From positions 1,674,001 to 1,738,000 of the forward strand of contig WTXD01000001.1 of assembly GCA_022496205.1 (NCBI GenBank): 64,000 bases of DNA, given 5' to 3'. Below the pieces are notes generated by a model. That model saw only the letters and a list, made by a program, of their open reading frames with translations. It had not been told where the DNA came from and made no database searches. Origin of the DNA: Gloeopeniophorella convolvens. Taxonomy: Eukaryota > Basidiomycota > Agaricomycetes > Russulales. Shown here in pieces: positions 22,097 through 32,900 of this stretch (position 1 is the first letter of the stretch; the number at the start of each line of letters is the position of its first letter). The position numbers were made by a program, and so were the translations under genes.

Positions 22097-22805
22097 ATGT
22101 CGCGTTATCCAAGCCACCTTTCGCCAAACATCACGCCGACCAAGTCGAAGTCCCAGAAGTCTCGCGCGCGTCGAGAACCGTCTGGTGTCTTTTCGCTGTT
22201 TCAGCCACCACAGATCCAACAATTTAAGGAGGCGTTCGCGCTTGTTGACCAGGACCGAGACGGTCTTATCGGAGAGCAGGATTTGAAGGACACGTTTGCT
22301 AGCCTAGGTGCGCAGACTCTTTACTTCGGGGGGTTCTCCCGCATGTCTCACCGTTCCATGGCCACTAGGCATCGTACCATCCAAAGATATGATGGAAGAG
22401 CTGCTCACCTCCCGTCCTGGTGGGCGAGACTCACAGTCCTCAGAAGATCCACGCGACCGCGGAGTCAACTTCGCCATGTTCCTGACCATGATGAGCGAAC
22501 ACCTCTTCGAGTTCGACGCGGAGGCGGAACTGCTAGAGGCGTTTGGGTCCTTTGATGAATCGGACTCCGGGACCGTGAAAGCTGATGAGATACGCAAGTG
22601 GCTGAATGAGACGGGTGATAGGATGAGCCAAGCAGAGGTGCGTCGGCTCATGAGCGAACGCGTCCCCTAATCTTCGTGCTTACAGTGGGCTTAGATTGAC
22701 AGATTCTTGAAGGGTTCCTTCCTTGGCCGCCAAGGGAACTTCAACTACAAGGAATGGGTAAAAGTGCTCAGAGTCAACGAGGATGACGAGGAGGCTCAGG
22801 CGTGA
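22097..22805 (+). CDS. RLC1: Myosin regulatory light chain (EF-hand), 196 aa
   Basis: Light chain for type II myosin at the cytokinetic ring or cortex. Exons: 22097-22307, 22369-22637, 22695-22805. A Ser/Arg/Lys-rich N-terminus carries the Ser phosphorylation-like context RARREPSGVFSLF, followed by the first EF-hand with an intact calcium loop, DQDRDGLIGEQD. The next segments (PSKDMMEELL, VNFAMFLTMMSEHL) match the second half of the N-lobe. In the third EF-hand the loop reads DESDSGTVKADE. The end is IDRFLKGSFLGRQGNFNYKEW. Only the first loop looks fully calcium-competent, as in regulatory light chains. The insert SRPGGRDSQSSEDPRDRG in the second hand is longer than usual. Confidence 0.92.
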
Positions 22806-23129
22806 TTTGCGCCACGATCTGTACTGTATTCACCTTTACGACTAGTGACGTCTGCAGTGTATTATTACAGAGGTTCGTGCCAACAATTCATTGCGTCTTC
22901 CGGCATTGATTTCAAGCAGAATCCACTTCCACATCTTATATATAATGATGACACGAACGCATACCCCGCTCTGTGTTACATCCACTCTCCCTGGAGAGGA
23001 TCGGCGGGGAATTGCTTAGAATCAATTGCAAGTTCCCTTAGGACATCGCCAATAGCTCCGCTACTTTCGTTCTCCTCGGCCTCACGCAGTGCTAGTCCAT
23101 GTCGTCAGCGTTTTCTCGAGTAAGAGACT
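22806..23129. other. Convergent intergenic space
   Basis: About 320 bp between two 3' ends. Nothing was recognised. Confidence 0.55.
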
Positions 23130-24315
23130 CTAGGACGCACCTTCTCCTCTCCCTTCTCCTAGGCTGATCTCAAGCTCTTTGGCTCCTGCCCTAGAGGCAA
23201 TCAGCAATAATTCTGCGCCCTCATGCTCCAGTAGCTCCATGGTCTCCACCGCCGCGAAGCGCAGACCATAACTCTCGCGCCCTTTGCTTCCGCCCTTGCC
23301 GAAAACGTTATTCATAATCCAATCCGGATACTGCGCGCGTTTGTTGGGAGACAATCCGACGCGTTGACCCCCTGAATTCGGTGCCAGCGGGTTCTTGACT
23401 TGAAGGACGAACGAGGATGCCATGTGCAGAGCAAGCGCCTTCTGCGGTTCGCCAAGTTCCGCAGGGTGAGATAAGTGATAGCCCAGATGTGTGGTTCTTC
23501 CTGAGGGAACCCGGGGTTCGTTGTTCACTATAGCATATGCCCCGCGTCCTGCTAGACGGCTTGGCGCCTTGTGCCTGGTACCTCCATCGTGCAGCGTGTC
23601 AGCGTGCCTATCGAAACCGTATAGCCACTGTCGCCTACCTTTCGTCTTCGTCTCATACTCCTTCGCTCCCAGACCTTTCTCCAACGACATCAAGTCGTCC
23701 CCAATTGCGGTTACAGTTGCCCAAAAGGTTGCCTTTCGCCCACCGCCACTAGATGGTTCAGGGAGCTGCTTCTTCCCAATAGAGATTAAACGGTAGTGCT
23801 TCTTTGGCGTATCTTGTGTTGCGTGGGCCGGCACTGCGTCTGCGCCCTCACCGATGACGTTCATCTCGTCGCCATCTTCTTGCTTGGCGGGGTCATCGCT
23901 GTAGGTAATAAACTCCGGAGGACGTGGGACGAGTAGCATGTGGAATCGTGCAACTTCGTCGATGCTGTGTGCTTCCTCGTGTTCGACCTTGGGGCGATAG
24001 AAGAAGTAGATGTGACCACGTTCGATTGTCCCTGAGATGTAGACGTTCGAGTCAGTTAACTCATGGACGTGCCGCTGACAGCGTACCGATTTGGGGCTGG
24101 TAACTCCTGTCGCTCTTCTCACTCTCTGACTGGTCAGCTTCCTTTTCAACTTTGGGACTTTCATCCCTTTTCCGCTTCTCCGGAGGGCGCGCGCTTTCGC
24201 TATCAGGAGCACGTTTCTTGCCTCGACGTGTCTGGCGGGGCTTCCTCACAGGAGCATGATCCTCGGGGTGATTGTTCCCTGGCTTCAGGGCTGCTTGGCT
24301 ACGGGTGGTTGGCAT
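23130..24315 (-). CDS. Conserved fungal basic protein of unknown role, 357 aa
   Basis: Exons: 24315-24087, 24031-23639, 23581-23130. The N-terminus is strongly basic (MPTTRSQAALKPGNNHPEDH, then a TRRGKKRAPDSE cluster), suggesting nuclear or chromatin location. The central part has a distinctive block GTIERGHIYFFYRPKVEHEE followed by EVARFHMLLVPRPP; the C-terminal part has GRGAYAIVNN, THLGYHLSHP and SSFVLQVKNP. I believe ascomycete relatives are sometimes labelled 'BTB domain transcription factor', but no BTB fold is apparent, so that name should not be trusted. The second intron (23638-23582) is 57 nt and contains no stop, so an uncurated ORF call would read through it. Splicing is preferred because it joins TKG to TRHKAP and has a GTAGGC donor and GGAG acceptor. 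Confidence 0.8.
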
Positions 24316-24362
24316 CGTGTTGGTTGGAGAATGTACCCAGAAGCCAACGTAGACGATTATAT

Positions 24363-24697
24363 ATGATGGAGACCCTGGGCGGCTCTGCCTTGGTATTCCC
24401 GTCCTGTGATGAATCTGACGTCATGGTCAAGGTGGCTCATGATCAGGATCTCGGTTAGTCTGATAATTCTTGCAACTGAATCTCCGCCGCTATTCCCAGG
24501 AGGTTGCACCAGGCGGGCCACGTTCGAGCGTGCCCTCTTGGACCGCAGCGGCAGAAAGTGTCACTTGAGTACCTTGTAAGTTCCGAATGGGCTTCGAGGA
24601 GGGGATGACGGAGGCGGCAGGAGTGGTCAGACACGCCAGAGAAGTGCAGGTCGAGTTCGTGGGGGGATGGCTGAATGCGCGCACGGAGGCTGGGTAG
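24363..24697 (+). CDS. Possible small protein of 74 aa, three exons
   Basis: A candidate assembled from splice signals only: exons 24363-24453, 24500-24575, 24640-24697, with donors GTTAGT and GTAAGT, acceptors CCCAG and CCAG, and an intact frame through both joins (MMETLGGSALVFPSCDESD ... LNARTEAG stop). It would be transcribed divergently from the conserved basic protein 48 bp away. I recognise no family; without transcript data it may be a chance model. Confidence 0.3.
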
Positions 24698-25390
24698 GAG
24701 TTATGTGAAGCCGGAGTGAGGAGGGAACAATGGAATAAGTGACCCAGCGGGGTAATGAGCAGTCCGAGTGAGCCAAGCGGAACAGCCGCGTTGATCTAGT
24801 GGACATAGGACAATGTGCTCGACGATGTAGGCGAGGAAACGCAAGAATAACAGTAAACTAGAAGTCAGAAATTTCATCAGCCAAGGTGTATTGGGTAGGA
24901 GGGAGTGTATTGCTTACCGGTTACTGCCCAAGAGCCTGCATAGGTGAGTTTCATCCAATCATGCTCTAAGCGCCGTTGATAAAGGAAAGACAAGGGCTTC
25001 GCATGACTCGGCGAGTTTCAAGGGGATGGATCGGGAGGTGGATTGCATGGCCCAAGAAGCAAAGAGAGGGCAGTGGGCACTGGCACGTCGGTAATACCAT
25101 ATCCGACGCCCCTTCCGGACCAAGTTTTCCGAGGACGCACACGAAGCTCCAAAAGCCAAAAGAGATAGGTGGTGCAGTATTGCATGAAAGTCATTTGGGG
25201 AATGCGCGCGAGCTTTCCACCAAGATGGCGTCTGACGGTCCCGGTCAGGATGAAGTTGCGAGACCAAATTGGGTAGTGACGCATGCTCGCCGCGCGCCCT
25301 TGACGCAGATCGGATCCATCCACCGAAAATCTGCACCTCTCCTGGCAGCCGCGTTGATGCCCACTCCTCCCTCGGGATCTTTGCGCTGCC
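24698..25390. other. Intergenic, SRP9 promoter
   Basis: About 690 bp. Overlapping frames on both strands look like noise; no RNA gene was recognised. Confidence 0.5.
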
Positions 25391-25915
25391 ATGGTATACA
25401 TCAACTCGTGGCAAGAGTATCAGGAAGCTGCTGAAGGCTTGTACGCTGAATCCCCTAGAAAGGTGCGCCCCAGTGACCACGGCACGCGAATGGCTCGGCT
25501 CACCGTCTTGCGAAGACTCGGTACAGCGTCAAATGGAAATCATCGGAGGGAAAGCTCGTCCTCAAAATCACTGACGACGTGACAGTGCGTGTTCTTGTGA
25601 TACGCCAGCGCCGGCTATACTGATTGTACTTCCCTGCTATGTCTTATTAAGTGCTTGAAGTTCAAAACCCATTCTTCCATCTTCCTTGGCCGTTTTGAGG
25701 CATTGAATCGCACTCTTATCCAGAAGATGACCAACACTCGTCCCCCAGCCGCTGCGCCTGTCCATTCGACCCTTGCCGCCCCTCCTCCACGAGCCGGCAC
25801 GGCTTCACCTGTGCCCCGGAGTTCTGCAGGGACACCCGCTCTACCCGACACCCCTGTTCAGGCTCCGGCACCTTCAGGTGGAGGCGTAAAGAAGAAGAAG
25901 AAGGGAAAGAGGTGA
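25391..25915 (+). CDS. SRP9: Signal recognition particle 9 kDa subunit SRP9, 134 aa
   Basis: Alu-domain protein of the cytosolic SRP; with SRP14 it binds the 5' domain of 7SL RNA and mediates elongation arrest. Exons: 25391-25462, 25516-25584, 25652-25915, all phase 0. The product starts MVYINSWQEYQEAAEGLYAE with SPRKTRYSVKWKSS, then KLVLKITDDVTCLKFKTHS, SIFLGRFEALNRTLIQKM. After this core the protein carries an extra Ala/Pro-rich tail of about 55 residues ending in KKKKKGKR; animal SRP9 is about 86 residues, so the tail is an extension, probably basic and RNA-contacting. Identification rests on near-continuous family similarity through the core. Confidence 0.95.
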
Positions 25916-26139
25916 TTGGGATGTACGGTTACCGCGATTTTTGCAGCATGTGGTCACCTTGCATCGGGCAATGGGGCCGGTGCGGCACGCCTAGCGTGCG
26001 TACACATCCAATGTCGACCCAACCCTACTTGTGAACAATATCGTCTTCAAATGTGACTATCGATCACACTGTGACTATGCTAGCCTATCGCGGGGTTCCT
26101 CCCTTCCGTTCTGCGCCATCATGTCCGACCACGGAGCTC

Positions 26140-27790
26140 TCACAGCAATATTCCTGCAGGTTCTAATCCTGTGAACTCGCTGGATGCTCCCTCATAGATC
26201 GTGCTGCCGCGAAGGATGGTTTTCTCCACGCAGCCGAAGAGGATCAAGCCTTCATACGGGCTTAACTTGTTCTTGAATTGCAGGGACTCCTTCGTGACCT
26301 GAGAAGACGTTAAATCGATGTGGACTTTAAGATGACAAGAAACTCGCCGTAAATTTGGCATCTGGATCCCAGATGACGAAGTCTGCATCGTACCCATTCG
26401 CAATTCGGCCTTTCCTCTCACCGAGACCGGCGTGATTTGCTGTCTTCTGACTTGTCCATTGCAGGATCGTCCCGATGGGCACGCCGCGCTTTCGTCCTTC
26501 TGTCCACAACAGACTCAGCCCTATGCCCAGAGTGCTTATACCGCCCCATGCTCCCATGATGTCTCCATCTTCTAAGTTTTTCAGCTCTGCAACGCATGGA
26601 CTGTGGTCCGAGACAACGAAATCGATTGTGCCGTCGAGCAAAGCAGCCCACAACGCTTCGCGGTTCGCATCGTTCCGGATCGGCGGGCAGCATTTGAACT
26701 CGGGGCGCCCGTTGGGGATGGTGTCTGCGGTTAGGCAGAGGTAGTGGAAGCACGTCTCTACCGTAAGCCTGTGGCCTGTAGCCTTCGCACTGCGCACCAG
26801 CGGGAGCGCGTGCGCAGCTGAAAGGTGGACGATGTGGCAGCGCAGGTCGGGAATGTCTTTCTGCAAGTCGATAATTCGCGAGATGGCATCGACCTCGAAT
26901 CTTTCCGGCCGCGAGTGTAGGAACGTGCTATAGAGAGTCGGATCCTCTGGTGGGTGCGGGTCAGGATGGTCATCAACCTCGGCATGGAAAAGGAGAACCG
27001 AGCCGCTATCCTGTGTTCCGTTGGTATAGGTACGCAAGAGAGATAAGTAATATCATTACCTTCAGCGCCGACATGGCAGGTTTTAAATCCCTCTCAGAGA
27101 CACATGGAAATTCCTGATCAAGCTTCAGTGAAGCTGTGAAAACCAAAAAGAGGAGAGCTCGGGCTTACCTCGACTCCGCTTTCAATCATGAAGCACTTGA
27201 AACCTTTGACACCAGCGTCCACCAAAGGACCTAGCTGATCCTGCAACGTACGATGAGCTTCTTCCATCTATTTGACATAGTGAGATCTCGATACCTGATT
27301 TCCCGGAATCACGCCACCCCAGAATGCAACATCAGTCCAGCATTGTCCATGCGCCGCCCCTCGCTTGGCCGCAAGGTTTTCCACTGTGGTTGTCGGTGGG
27401 ATCGAATTCAACGGCATGTCGACCACGGTGGTTATGCCTCCGGACGCCGCTGCGCGAGTGCCAGTCCAGAAACCTTCCCAATCTGTGCGCCCCGGCTCAT
27501 TGAGGTGCACATGCGCACTGGAGGCCGAGCGTCGGACGCGGTACGCAGCTAGGGTAGCAGTGCATGCCAACGTACTCGACGAGTCCTGGGAGCAGATACT
27601 TGTTTCCAAGATCTATCCAGTTGTCGTCCGCGATGCCTGGGTATTCTGCCCTTGCCACCAGCTTATCGTAGACTTTTGTTATCTTCCCCGATCTTATCGA
27701 AATCAACACCGTCGCGGGCTGAGGTTCAGGAGACCCAGGAAGAAGGACATTGTCCCCCACGTATATGCGAGTATCAGGGCCACTACCCAT
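26140..27790 (-). CDS. DAL1: Allantoinase, 461 aa
   Basis: Hydrolyses allantoin to allantoate in purine catabolism; cytosolic amidohydrolase with a binuclear metal centre. Exons: 27790-27576, 27517-27295, 27240-27169, 27113-27060, 27010-26348, 26298-26140. Metal ligands are all present: DAHVHLNEP (HxH, rebuilt across the first intron), [12 protein letters not shown] (lysine that is carboxylated in the family), [20 protein letters not shown] and VSDHSPC. The C-terminus has the family ending [15 protein letters not shown]. The last intron needs a GC donor (ACG/GCGAGT) to join DPDAKFT to VTKESLQ; no GT donor keeps the frame. The gene sits alone, with no other allantoin-pathway gene in the window. 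Confidence 0.94.
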
Positions 27791-28059
27791 GATCTATGGC
27801 GTCAAGTACAATCGATGAAGCTGGCAAATTCGAAGGTAGCAAGAGGTAGCAGTCCAGTGACTGGCAGTGAGGGAAGTGACGAAGTTTATCTCGGAGATTA
27901 GCGAGCGGAAGTTCGGACATGTAGAGTACATGTACACTGGATCGGATGAAGCGCATGGCACGCCGTCACCACCATCTGGATTCTGGAACTAACATCGACT
28001 CATCAATGGAAGTTGGACTGCGGGGTGGCCGCTACATTGTATATACCGAAGATATAATC

Positions 28060-28221
28060 TGGTCGCCTCACGCGCGCGCGCGTAACACACCATGTGAGGA
28101 ACTGTACAGGTCCATCCTCTTCTGCACTGGTGTAAACCCGAGCGACGTCCTCCTTTGACATCTCGGACAGACGAGTCTGCACTTCCACCGTACCCTTTTC
28201 AAAGACCTCACCGTCCCATTC
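28060..28221 (-). pseudogene. C-terminal scrap of a further methyltransferase copy
   Basis: The minus strand reads WDGEVFEKGTVEVQTRLSEM, then SKEDVARVYTS and DGPVQFLTWCVTR. This aligns with the last 50 residues of MT-B (GTVEVQTDLAEM ... GPMYLLTWSVTRL) and less well with MT-A. Nothing upstream between here and the MT-A stop continues the domain. It is closer to the MT-B type, so it is not merely a duplicated tail of the adjacent MT-A gene. Confidence 0.75.
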
Positions 28222-28441
28222 AAGAGAATTTCACTCCTTACCTCGGGTATGAAACGGAAACATGTCGCTTGGACTACAGTTCAAATTGTCGCATGTCCTA
28301 ACATCGGGTCAGTTTGCGGTCAATCGTTCCAACTCCTGCACATAATGGATGAGACGACCGTAGTATTGAATTTGTACATGAATTGTCAAACTGTTGCGCT
28401 CATTTTGCGCTTGGGACATGACCTAGCCTTGGACTTGATTA

Positions 28442-29613
28442 CTACAATCGCGTGACTGACCATATCATGAGCTCTTGAAAGCCGACCTCGTCGTCAACAC
28501 CTTCCGGAAGTATCCGTCTTTCTACCTGCACCAGCGTCACCTCCACCTTGACTGTACCTTGCTCGAAGACCTGGCCATTCCACAACTCCGACCAGCTTTC
28601 CGGGGAATGACAAAACACTTGTTCTCCGTGGCGGAGCCGTTCCCTGAAACCCTTCTCGTGACGGCCGCCATGCGCGCCGAACATGATCGAGCCTGGTTCT
28701 GGGGAAAGCAAGCCAGCGAGGGCACGCGCAAGGTGCAGTTGCTGCTCCTCGTCAAAGAGGTGGAAGAATGCCGAAGCGTGAATTGCGGACGTTCGTCCGT
28801 GCAAAGGGTTCAGCGAAGTCAGGCTACGCAGGTCGGGCGCCGGGCCAGTGGGTGCATTTGCAGTCGTGAATGGCGGTACGATTTCGAGGTGCTGAGGTTC
28901 AAATGCGTCCCCGGCGATAAAGGCTATAGGGTACGTCTCTGGAGTTGTCCTGAAGAGCCTGTGTCCGAGCTCTCCGTACCCTGCAATGAGAAGGGTATGC
29001 GGTTAGATGTATCCAGGCACATCGAGCTACGCTTGAGACATACTCTCTCTCAAGTCAGAGGTAATCACGTTCTCCAGAGGGAAACCGTCGGCAACCGCTT
29101 TGCGTGCGTCATTTCCAACTTGCGCCAAATCGTGTCAGCATTAGCCCAAGTAAGCCTACAGGAGACAACCTCAGGCTCACAGCAGGACCCGATGTCTAAA
29201 AATATGGCACCCTTGCGCTCTCGGCCCAATTTGAGGAGGTCCTGATACGCAGGGAATCGTGATATTTTTAGCCTATATGGGTGCATTTCAGGGCTTGTAC
29301 GAGAGCGGGTGCTCGACGGCACTCACCTTGCCCAGCTGAAGCGGCGGATGCAAGGGTAGGGGTAGACCTGTTGCAGAAAAGTGTGAACCAATAGGAAGGT
29401 ATTGGTGAATGCAGAACGCCGGACCGCGTATGCTTCGGCTTGCATCTGTAACAGGTGTGCCTTCAGCTCTACCTCATCTTGTATCCCGGTTTGCACTTTG
29501 AAAAAGGCTAGCTCTTCTTCGCCTAATATGTCATAGTATCGTTCATCCAACGCGACTTGGTATTCAGGAGGAGGCGGGCGCTGCGATGGCTTGGTGTCGG
29601 CGTTGTCAGACAT
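28442..29613 (-). CDS. SAM-dependent methyltransferase MT-A, 311 aa (basidiomycete family)
   Basis: Small-molecule methyltransferase of a family expanded in Agaricomycetes; the acceptor is unknown. Exons: 29613-29425, 29367-29327, 29272-29181, 29118-29044, 28980-28442. Reading order: FFKVQTGIQDEVELKAHLLQ, VYPYPCIRRFSWARLKISR, GRERKGAIFLDIGSCFGNDA (SAM-binding motif I, cut by an intron), VADGFPLENVITSDL (motif II), FIAGDAF, SAIHASAFFHLFDEEQQLHL, GLLSPEPGSIMFGAHGG, FCHSPESWSELW and LMIWSVTRL. The first intron has a weak donor (GTCCGG) and is 60 nt with no stop; MT-B and MT-C lack those 20 residues at the same place, which supports splicing. The start lies 381 bp from the transporter stop on the same strand. 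Confidence 0.87.
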
Positions 29614-29993
29614 TGTGGGATAGAGATAATGGAACTGGCACACCGGCCGACGGACTATGCTTAAGTATCAGCGTCGAAAACGCTTCTGATTAGATGGAGT
29701 TATTCAGCTGAGCTATTCTTGGATTTCATGAGGCTGTCCCGAGTGACTCGAGGCGCTGGTGTTCGCGGCAGCGCGACTTACGGCCGACCACAGCCGATGC
29801 TGCGCAGCAGCCCCTCACCGTCACCGTGTACCTTGGGGAGTGGAGTGCTGGTGGTATCATACGATCGGCTTATCACGCGATGGGTGCTCCAGTAAACCGA
29901 TCTGATAGCGCCTCAGCCTCGATAAATATAAGACAAAAAGGATTGGACCCGTTCAGCAAGTTTGTAAGGAAGCGTCATACACTTAACGACAGT

Positions 29994-32900
29994 CTACGTG
30001 GCCTTCTCATCGCGCTCTGCCTTCTCCTTTGCAGCTTGCTCGAGCTCGGCGAACATACCGCTCTTCATCGCCATGTTGCGGAAAATACCATCCTCCTTCT
30101 GGATGAGGTTCCACGGCGTGTCGAATTCAGCAATAACGCCCTTGTCCAAGACAATCAACCTGTCGTAATCGATGACCGTCTTCAGGCGATGTGCGACTAA
30201 GTCATCTAGGCGTCAAAACCGAGTGGTTGAGGAAGTTGTAAGCGTACTCACCTGTCAACAGCAAGGAGCCACCAAATTCTTCACGAATCGTAGCCTGGAT
30301 CTTGGCATCCGTTGCAAAGTCGATGCTGCTCGTGGCCTCATCTAAGACAATGATAGAGCTGCGACGCAAAAGCGCGCGCGCCATCGCAATCAGTTGGCGT
30401 TGGCCTTGGGAGAAGTTCGTTCCGCCTGGCGAGACTTGCGTCTCGAGTGTCACCGGCGCCTTCGACTCGACCTCTGTCGCGGATGCGGCGATGGAAGAGC
30501 CCCCAGTGGGAGAAGGAGAGCCATGACTTGGGGAGCCGGGGCGGGTAGGGGCACGAGAAGCTTGACGGGAGGCGCGCTGAGATTCGTATGCGTTCTCAGT
30601 GATCATTTGGACACGATACAGGACATCGAGACATTCGAGGTCGTCATGCTCGTCTGGCGGATGTCGTTAGCCCCACTGTACATGTAATGACATACTGACA
30701 TACTGAAAGGGTCCAGATTCTCGCGCAAAGTGCCTGAGAACAAGGTGGCATCCTGCGGAATGAAGGTCTATACAGCAATCGTAAGTAAAATGCCCCTATA
30801 TTGTGTGAATGTCTCCAATGCTCACCAAGCGGGATCGTAGATCATGTAGACCGATGCTTGTGATGTCTATTCCATCTATAAGAATCCTGCCACTTGCCGG
30901 GTCGACCTGTAAGAACTGTGAGCAAATTGAAAGTGTGTTTAAATTTATGTTCTTACGAAGCGCAGGACGCTCATGGCCAACGTGGACTTTCCACTTCCTA
31001 AAATACTCAAGTGTCAACTTCCTGATCTCAAATTGGCCCGAGATGAATGTACCAGTCCGTCCCAACAAGCCGACCCGCTCCCTGCCCTTCAACGAGAATG
31101 ACACGTTGTGCAGGACAGGTGGAAGTTCCGGAGCATACTTGACCACGAGGTCTTCCACGACGATGAGGTTATCGCTCTCGGAGGATGGCCAGTAGGCAGG
31201 CGGGCGTGCATTCTCGATGACGACGGCAGGCTCCTGCGGCAGCTTGAGGTACTCGACAACACGCTCGACAGAGCTTGATTGATTTAGCATGAGATATATC
31301 AAACACAAGGCTACCACTCACTTGAGATCGAGCTCAAGGCCTGTCCAGAATCGGCAAGCCCAATAGATGCTGTTCGTGAAGGCCATAGCAGACGTGATAC
31401 AGAGACCGGCGGTACCGGCGGACACGAGGCCAGACAACGCGAACAGCGTAGTGACGAAAACAGCCAAAGCGCCAAGCGTATCAAAATTTAGCAACAGCCA
31501 ACGGTTGGTCATCCAGAAGCTGTACCACATCTACTTTCTCCTTAGCATGCGTATACAGTCCGAGTCGAGGCTAACTACTTACCTGCGTAGTCAGATCGAC
31601 CTTGCTGTGAAGACCGTCGAGGAACCGCTGCTCGGCGGAGAACGCGCGGACGGTGACGATGCCTTCAAGCAGCTCACCGAAGCCGGAGAAGATTGGCGAG
31701 CGGGAGTTGGATTCCATGCGACGGAGGTCCCGTCCAGTGTTCAAGTAGCCAATAGCGAGCAGACGATACACATAGCCGATGACGGAGGCTGGAACAAGGA
31801 AGAACGGGAAGATGACACTAAACACGGACAACAAGATCAGACGTAGCCGTGAACAGACTCAGAAGAACACTGACGTGACTGTGAGAACAGAGGCCGCGAA
31901 GGTAGCGAGCGATGAGTTGACGGCCTGAAGGGAGCTAGCCAAAGACGAGTCGACGGTTTCGATATCCTGCAATTAGTGCGTTAGTTTCGAGGTCGATGAC
32001 TGTGTCTTACTTTCCTCACCTTGCTGAAACGATTGAGCATACGACCTACGGTAAGGGTAAGTGCTTTGCCTTAACATTATCAAGAAGAGAAAGAATACCT
32101 TGGGGCGTCGTATCGTGCCACCGCATAGTCGCCCGCACCACCGAAACGAGAAGCTGCTTGAACAAGACGCGAGACGCACGAAGGGCACCCGTGTACTGCA
32201 CGATAGCGGATAAAACACCAACAAATGCAGAACCAAGACCCAGGGCGGCGTAGATGCCGATATAGAAGAGTGGGTGCTGCTGGGCGTTCGGCAATACGGT
32301 ATTAACATGGGGGACGTTGGGAGATTGCAAGCCGTGGACAGCGTGCGTCAGGTGATGGGAACCGAGGGTACCGTCCATAATGAAGGCTTGCTGCTCGATG
32401 GCGGATGACGATGTCGTGAAACCATACGAAGTAGACACAGTGTCGGTGGTGTTGCCGTAAGCCTCACCCCAGTACTACATTCGCAATAAATGAGCAACTG
32501 GGCAAATCCGCTCGAGAATTTCACCTACTTTGATCCACACTTTTTCGGAAACGCTGAGAATCTAACGCGAGGTGAATGTCAACTGGCGTCTTCTGGTAGC
32601 TGGTGGAGAGCTACCTGAGACAGCAAGATGAGAGTGCCAAGGATGGTCCAAGTCCAGTACGAGCTGCAGGCCACCTCAGTTACGCAATCGCCCACATAAC
32701 GGATAAAACCCACGAAGCCTTAAGGTATGTGTTGTAGATGTTCCACTTGACGCCACCCTCCTGACGCTCTTCATCCTTGACAAGCTTGCGGGGCTTCTTG
32801 ACCGCGTCCTTGACGGGCTGGGGGTCTTCTAGAGTCGCTTCTACAGCTGCCTCCTCGGCGCTAGGTTCCTCCGCAGCCGCCTTCTGTTCTTCCTCATGGG

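Noticed and set aside
24959..25480. Minus-strand 173-codon frame upstream of and over SRP9 exon 1
   Set aside because: It overlaps the well-supported SRP9 start antisense and has no recognisable content.
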